A DNA stretch of 64,000 nt from Novispirillum itersonii subsp. itersonii ATCC 12639 (GTDB taxonomy: Bacteria; Pseudomonadota; Alphaproteobacteria; Rhodospirillales; Rhodospirillaceae), in NCBI RefSeq assembly GCF_000381985.1, contig NZ_KB907346.1, forward strand, positions 81,536 through 145,535, read 5' to 3'. The position numbers and the translations under genes were made by a program. Under the pieces are notes generated by a model that searched no databases, was not told where the DNA came from, and saw nothing but the letters and a program-made list of their open reading frames with translations. Of this stretch, positions 59,902 to 64,000 are shown one piece after another. How positions within the stretch are numbered: position 1 is the first letter of the stretch; every line of letters begins with the position of its first letter.

Positions 59902-59932
59902 TCCGGTGGCAGACCCTTCCTCTGCCACCGGA
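59902..59932 (+). terminator. Perfect 12-bp hairpin between ubiK and the YbjN gene
   Basis: TCCGGTGGCAGA (59902-59913) and TCTGCCACCGGA (59921-59932) enclose CCCTTCC. No T tract follows, and it is 21 bp before the next start codon. It could be a terminator without a T run or a hairpin in the leader of the next gene. Confidence 0.45.
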
Positions 59933-59953
59933 GACACCTGAAGGACCGAGGGT

Positions 59954-60454
59954 ATGCCGTCTGTGGTCATTGGCTCCGATATTCTGCCTGCCAACCCCCT
60001 TGATCTGGTCGAGGAGGTGGCGCTGGGGAGGGATTGGCAGTCCGACCGTGTCAGCGACATGGAACTGGCCGTTGAGGTCCCCGGTCACTGGTGCAATTAC
60101 GGCCTGTTTTTCGCGTGGGCGGAAGACATGGGCGCACTGCATTTTTCCTGCGCGCTGGATATGCGGGTCCCCGACCGGGGCCGCCCTCAGGTGCTGGAGC
60201 TGATCAATCTGCTGAACGAACGGCTGTGGATGGGGCACTTTGCCCTGTGGACCGAACAGAACCTGCCGGTGTTCCGCCACACGCTGCTGATCACCGAGCT
60301 GACGGCTGGCCGTGACATGCTCAACAGCGTGATCGACATGGCACTGGCCGAAGCCGAACGGTTCTATCCGGCCTTCCAGTTCATCATCTGGGGCGGTAAA
60401 ACCGCCGCCGAAGCCATCGAGGCCGCTATGCTCGACACCGTCGGGCAGGCCTGA
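59954..60454 (+). CDS. YbjN-domain protein
   Basis: A 166-aa protein of the YbjN/type III secretion chaperone-like fold. It shows WQSDRVSDMELAVEVPGHWC, LHFSCALDMRVPDRGRPQVL and ELINLLNERLWMGHFALWTE, all family-like, then a C-terminal helix FIIWGGKTAAEAIEAAML. YbjN proteins influence stress and motility in some enterobacteria, but there is no settled activity. GAAGGACC upstream gives a fair ribosome-binding site. Confidence 0.85.
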   Translation: MPSVVIGSDILPANPLDLVEEVALGRDWQSDRVSDMELAVEVPGHWCNYGLFFAWAEDMGALHFSCALDMRVPDRGRPQVLELINLLNERLWMGHFALWTEQNLPVFRHTLLITELTAGRDMLNSVIDMALAEAERFYPAFQFIIWGGKTAAEAIEAAMLDTVGQA

Positions 60455-60500
60455 CGCAGCGCCCCCGCGCACTCTGAACGTTTCGTGGTCCAGACTGCTG

Positions 60501-61406
60501 ATGGCCCAGACCTTTCACCACAGCCTCCCGGTGATCCCCCCGTACGACGGGCCGCAGATCATCGACCATCTGGCCTTCCGGGCCCTGCCTGCCGTTGAAA
60601 CCGTGGACAACGGCGTCTGGCAGCGCAGCCTGCGGCTGCCAGACGGTGCGCCTGCCGTGATCACGGTGGGCTGGGCGGCTGAGACCACAGCCCTTCAGAT
60701 CAGCCTGACATCGGCGGACACGACCCCGGTGACAGAGCGCGACTGGACCGCGGTGCTGGGCTCGGTCAGCCGGGTGTTCGATACCGCAACCGATCCCCGG
60801 CATATCCGCTGTGTTCTGGAACAGGACCTGCGGCTGGCCCCGCTGTTAAAACGCTTTCCCGGCCTGCGGATCCCCGGCCTGTGGGACCCCTTTGAAGCCA
60901 TGATGCGGGCAATGCTGGGGCAGCAGGTGACGGTGCGGGCCGCCCGCACGCTGGGGGCACGTCTGGTTGAACGCTGCGGCGACACCCTGCCGGATGCGCT
61001 GAAGACGGATCAGGTGACCCGGCTGTTTCCCACTCCGGCAGCGGTTGCAGCCGCCGATCTGACCGCCTTTGGCATGCCGGGGCGGCGGATTTCTGCCCTG
61101 CAGGCGCTGGCGGCACGGGTGGCGGAAGATCCGTCGTGCCTGACCCCGGCCGCCACGCTGGACGAAACATCAGACCGCCTGTGCGCCCTGCCCGGCATCG
61201 GACCGTGGACCGCCCATTATGTGGCACTGCGCTATCACCGTTTTGCCGACGCCTTCCCGGCGGCAGACATCGGGCTGCTGCGGGCAATGGAAGAAGACGG
61301 AGTCCGGCCGACTCCGGCAACCCTGCGGGCCCGGGCCGAACGGTGGCGCCCATGGCGGGCCTATGCCGCCCAGCTGCTATGGACCTCTGACGCCGGATCC
61401 CTGTGA
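60501..61406 (+). CDS. AlkA-type DNA-3-methyladenine glycosylase II
   Basis: A 301-aa helix-hairpin-helix glycosylase that excises alkylated bases. An AlkA_N-like domain (LRLPDGAPAVITVGWAAETT) is followed by IPGLWDPFEAMMRAMLGQQV then TVRAARTLGARLVERCG, the hairpin LCALPGIGPWTAHYVALRY, and the catalytic Asp in FPAADIGLLRAM. All key residues are present. Compared with Ada-AlkA fusions it lacks the methyl-transfer domains. Confidence 0.92.
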   Translation: MAQTFHHSLPVIPPYDGPQIIDHLAFRALPAVETVDNGVWQRSLRLPDGAPAVITVGWAAETTALQISLTSADTTPVTERDWTAVLGSVSRVFDTATDPRHIRCVLEQDLRLAPLLKRFPGLRIPGLWDPFEAMMRAMLGQQVTVRAARTLGARLVERCGDTLPDALKTDQVTRLFPTPAAVAAADLTAFGMPGRRISALQALAARVAEDPSCLTPAATLDETSDRLCALPGIGPWTAHYVALRYHRFADAFPAADIGLLRAMEEDGVRPTPATLRARAERWRPWRAYAAQLLWTSDAGSL

Positions 61407-61523
61407 CCGGCAGCGCCCCTATACCCTGATAGAAAAAACAACAATCCTGATTGCGATCCCGCCCTGAAAGCGCGATGATCTTCGAACCCCTTCTGAAATC
61501 CCGCCTTTTCGACTGGATCCATC

Positions 61524-63152
61524 ATGCCTGCGCTGTTTGAGGCGTATCGGGCCGGGTTGCTTGGTCGTCAGCACTGGCTGCCCAACATCATTGCCGGCGT
61601 TATCGTCGGCGTGGTGGCCCTGCCCCTTGCCATGGCTTTTGCCATTGCCTCCGGCGCCAAGCCGGAACAAGGCCTGTATACGGCGATTGTCGCCGGGCTG
61701 GCCGCCGCGATGTTCGGCGGCAGCCGGTTGCAGGTCACCGGCCCGACCGGGGCCTTTATCGTCATCCTGTCCGGTGTCACCGCCACCTATGGCATCGCCG
61801 GGCTGCAACTGGCCACCCTGATGGCCGGACTGATGCTGATCGCCATGGGCCTGACCCGGATGGGCGGGCTGATCCGCTTTATTCCGACCCCGGTGATCGT
61901 CGGCTTCACGGCCGGTATCGCGATCATCATCTGGGTCGGTCAATGGCAGGACTTTTTTGGCCTGCCTGCCCCCGACGGACGGCATTTTCATCAAAAACTT
62001 CTGTTTTTGCTGGAAAATCTGCCCCAGATGCATCTCGCCACCACCGCCATCGGGATCTTTTCGCTGCTGGTGGTGATCTTTGCCCCCCGCCTGAAGCCTT
62101 TCCGACGCGTTCCCGGCCCCCTTCTGGCTTTGATCGCGGGGACACTGCTCTATAAGCTGACCGGCCCGGAGGGCGTGCGGACCATCGGCTCCGCGTTCGG
62201 GGGAATCCCGCAAACCCTGCCGTCTTTCTCTCTCCCCGACCTGCGGCTCAGTCATGTGGTGGAACTGATCGGCCCGGCCTTCACCATCGCCATGCTGGGA
62301 GCGATCGAGTCGCTGCTGTCTGCCGTGGTGGCGGACGGGATGGCCGGCACCCGTCACAATCCCAATCAGGAGCTGGTCGGACAGGGGATTGCCAATGTGC
62401 TGGCCCCGCTGTTCGGCGGGTTCGCCGCCACCGGGGCCCTGGCCCGTACCGCCACCAACGTCCGCAACGGCGCGACCACCCCGCTGTCGTCAATCGTCCA
62501 TGCCATCACCCTGATCGGGGTGATTTTACTGCTGGCCCCGCTGGCTGCCGATGTCCCGCTGGCGGTGCTGGCGGCGATTCTGTTCGTGGTGGCATGGAAT
62601 ATGAGCGAACTGCACCACGTGGTCAAACTGGTGCAGCATGCCCCCCGGTCCGATATCGCCATTCTGCTGGTCACACTGGCCCTGACCGTCTTTGCCGATC
62701 TGGTGGTGGCGGTGAACATCGGGGTCATCCTGGCGATGCTGCAGTTTCTGCGGCGGATGTCGAGCAGTGTGGAAATCCGTCAGGCCGCCGCGCACGATCT
62801 GCCGCCGGATCTGCCGCCCGGCGTGCTGGTCTTCATGCTCGACGGACCGATGTTCTTCGGGGCGGTGGAAACCTTCGAACGGGCTCTGGCCGGGACCCAT
62901 ACCGACCCCAAGGTGCTGATCCTGCGCCTGCGCTGGGTGCCGTTTATCGACGGGACCGGACTGGAAACACTGGAAGAGGTGATCACCGATCTGCACCGGC
63001 GCGGCGTCCGGGTGATGATCACCGGTGCGAATCCGACCGTTCTGAGCAAACTGGCCCGTGCCGGGATCGACACCCTGCTGGGGGCGGAGAATATTCAGCC
63101 CACGCTGGAGTCGGCCCTGACCATCGTGAAGGAAAAAGCGGCAGCGGAGTAA
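61524..63152 (+). CDS. SulP/SLC26 family inorganic anion transporter with STAS domain
   Basis: A 542-aa transporter with about 12-14 membrane segments and a cytoplasmic STAS domain (residues about 425-540). Early membrane motifs are IIAGVIVGVVALPLAMAFAI and GLYTAIVAGLAAAMFGGSRL, then TGPTGAFIVILSG. The STAS part has GVLVFMLDGPMFFGAVETFE and LRLRWVPFIDGTGLETLEEV, which supplies a DGTG loop. The substrate may be sulfate, bicarbonate or a similar anion; sequence alone cannot decide. Confidence 0.93.
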   Translation: MPALFEAYRAGLLGRQHWLPNIIAGVIVGVVALPLAMAFAIASGAKPEQGLYTAIVAGLAAAMFGGSRLQVTGPTGAFIVILSGVTATYGIAGLQLATLMAGLMLIAMGLTRMGGLIRFIPTPVIVGFTAGIAIIIWVGQWQDFFGLPAPDGRHFHQKLLFLLENLPQMHLATTAIGIFSLLVVIFAPRLKPFRRVPGPLLALIAGTLLYKLTGPEGVRTIGSAFGGIPQTLPSFSLPDLRLSHVVELIGPAFTIAMLGAIESLLSAVVADGMAGTRHNPNQELVGQGIANVLAPLFGGFAATGALARTATNVRNGATTPLSSIVHAITLIGVILLLAPLAADVPLAVLAAILFVVAWNMSELHHVVKLVQHAPRSDIAILLVTLALTVFADLVVAVNIGVILAMLQFLRRMSSSVEIRQAAAHDLPPDLPPGVLVFMLDGPMFFGAVETFERALAGTHTDPKVLILRLRWVPFIDGTGLETLEEVITDLHRRGVRVMITGANPTVLSKLARAGIDTLLGAENIQPTLESALTIVKEKAAAE

Positions 63153-63170
63153 CCCGCTGCCGCTCTTTTC
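63138..63170 (+). terminator. Intrinsic terminator overlapping the SulP stop codon
   Basis: GCGGCAGCGG (63138-63147) and CCGCTGCCGC (63154-63163) form a 10-bp stem, with the TAA stop in the loop, followed by TCTTTTC. It also faces the convergent deacetylase gene, where A-rich sequence on the other side may give some reverse activity. Confidence 0.8.
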
Positions 63171-63179
63171 AGGGGGGGG

Positions 63180-64000
63180 TTAACAAGCCTGCTCAAAGCC
63201 GGTCAGAACGTTGGCGACATTGGTGCCGATGTCGGCAACCGCGTAGCCGCCTTCCTGCACGAAGACCGTCGGCAGACCAAGCGAGGCGATTTTTGCCCCG
63301 ATCAGCGGATAATGCTGCTGACCGAGCTTAAAGGCGCTGATCGGGTCGTTCTCGTAGGTATCGACACCCAGCGAAATCACCACCGAATCCGGGCCATAGG
63401 CGCGGATCACCTCCAGCGCCCGGTCGAGGGTGGCGCTGTAGTCCTCCCAGCCGGTCCCGCGCGGCAGCGGGAAGTTGTGGCAGAAGCCTTCGCCCCTGCC
63501 CGCTCCGCGCTCATCGGCAAAGCCCCGGAAGAACGGATATTCGGTTTCCGGCGAGCCGTGGACCGACACGGTCATCACGTCATCACGGGTCCAGAAGATA
63601 TCCTGCGTGCCGTTACCGTGGTGATAGTCCACATCCAGCACCACCACCTTCGCCGAGCCGTGATCGCGCAGAGACTGGGCGGCAATGGCGGCGTTATTCA
63701 GGAAGCAGTATCCGCCATAGGTGCTGGCCCCGGCATGGTGCCCCGGCGGGCGGCACAGGGCATAGGCGCTGTGCGCCCCATCGGCCACCAGTGCCGCTGC
63801 GGTCAGGGCGCAATGGGCTGACGCCAGCACCGCATCCCACGTGCCTTCAACAATCGGGGTTCCGGCATCGTAGCAGTAATAGCCGAGCTTGCCGTTGATA
63901 CCCGGCGGGATCACATCCTGCCGCATCGAACGGGCGGCAAAGCCGCTGGGCAGCATGAAGCCGTCTTTGCCAATTGCCTTCCACTGGTCAAAAGCGGTGC
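63180..64000 (-). CDS. Histone deacetylase family protein (partial)
   Basis: A zinc-dependent amidohydrolase of the histone-deacetylase/acetylpolyamine amidohydrolase family; the N-terminal end lies beyond the right edge, and at least 273 codons are visible. Motifs: the active-site YALCRPPGHHAGASTYGGYC, VVVLDVDYHHGNGTQDIFW with metal ligands, MTVSVHGSPETEYPFFRGFA and VFVQEGGYAV. A start at 63956 is possible, but the frame stays open to the window end with family-like residues (DQWKAIGKDGF), so the true start is outside. Acetylpolyamine hydrolysis is the likely role. Confidence 0.92.
   Translation of the reverse strand, partial: TAFDQWKAIGKDGFMLPSGFAARSMRQDVIPPGINGKLGYYCYDAGTPIVEGTWDAVLASAHCALTAAALVADGAHSAYALCRPPGHHAGASTYGGYCFLNNAAIAAQSLRDHGSAKVVVLDVDYHHGNGTQDIFWTRDDVMTVSVHGSPETEYPFFRGFADERGAGRGEGFCHNFPLPRGTGWEDYSATLDRALEVIRAYGPDSVVISLGVDTYENDPISAFKLGQQHYPLIGAKIASLGLPTVFVQEGGYAVADIGTNVANVLTGFEQAC

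Overview
This window comes from the chromosome of a GC-rich alphaproteobacterium, most likely a member of the Rhodospirillales or a relative. That placement rests on gene order (ubiB-ubiE-mutM-enoyl-CoA hydratase-rpsT-dnaA-dnaN, and lgt-midA-pgeF ... prs ... rplY-pth-ychF) and on protein style. No rRNA or tRNA gene was found, so the genus is not resolved.

Left host block (1-14909). The partial dnaN, then dnaA, a candidate oriC or dnaA control region with two perfect DnaA boxes, rpsT, an enoyl-CoA hydratase and mutM all run leftward. ubiE-ubiB run rightward. They are followed by a secreted amino-acid-binding-type protein with a membrane histidine kinase, a convergent yqgE, a ScsB/DsbD-like thiol reductase, and a peroxiredoxin ending in a strong bidirectional terminator.

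Integrated island (14929-49482, about 34.5 kb). A 15-bp direct repeat, one copy of which is the last 15 bp of ychF, frames the insertion. The island carries a P4-type integrase at its right end. Going inward there are an unknown gene, an AlpA-like regulator, a replication-initiator-like protein and a second, degenerate tyrosine recombinase, most with ATGA overlaps. Next is a complete IS66-family element (41934-44943) with perfect 8-bp target duplications and a passenger gene. A seven-gene restriction operon follows: RHH, HsdR, HsdM-HsdS fusion, HEPN-like protein, PHP-SMC (TrlF-like) ATPase, AlbA_2/RecG-like protein and DUF262/GmrSD-like nuclease. Then come a repeat-rich, structured intergenic region, a JetABCD (Wadjet/MksBEFG-like) condensin operon, and a Lon-type AAA+ ATPase divergent from a helix-turn-helix regulator. 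The left part holds an operon of lipoprotein, membrane and SLOG-type genes under a divergent XRE regulator with repeated operators, and a hipBA toxin-antitoxin pair next to the left att. The island therefore looks like an integrative defence island.

Right host block (49468-64000). ychF, pth, rplY, an NSS-family Na+ symporter, prs, a lipoprotein, pgeF, midA, lgt and an hldD-like epimerase run leftward. ubiK, a YbjN-family gene, an AlkA-type glycosylase and a SulP anion transporter run rightward. A histone-deacetylase-family gene is cut by the window end. Before insertion, the peroxiredoxin and ychF would have converged on the terminator at 14873-14909.

The most unusual signals are the repeat and RNA-like region upstream of jetA, the island-end repeats that share a core with the XRE operators, the AAA+/regulator pair beside JetABCD, and the SLOG/lipoprotein operon. 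All functional statements come from reading motifs and gene context; no database search was run.
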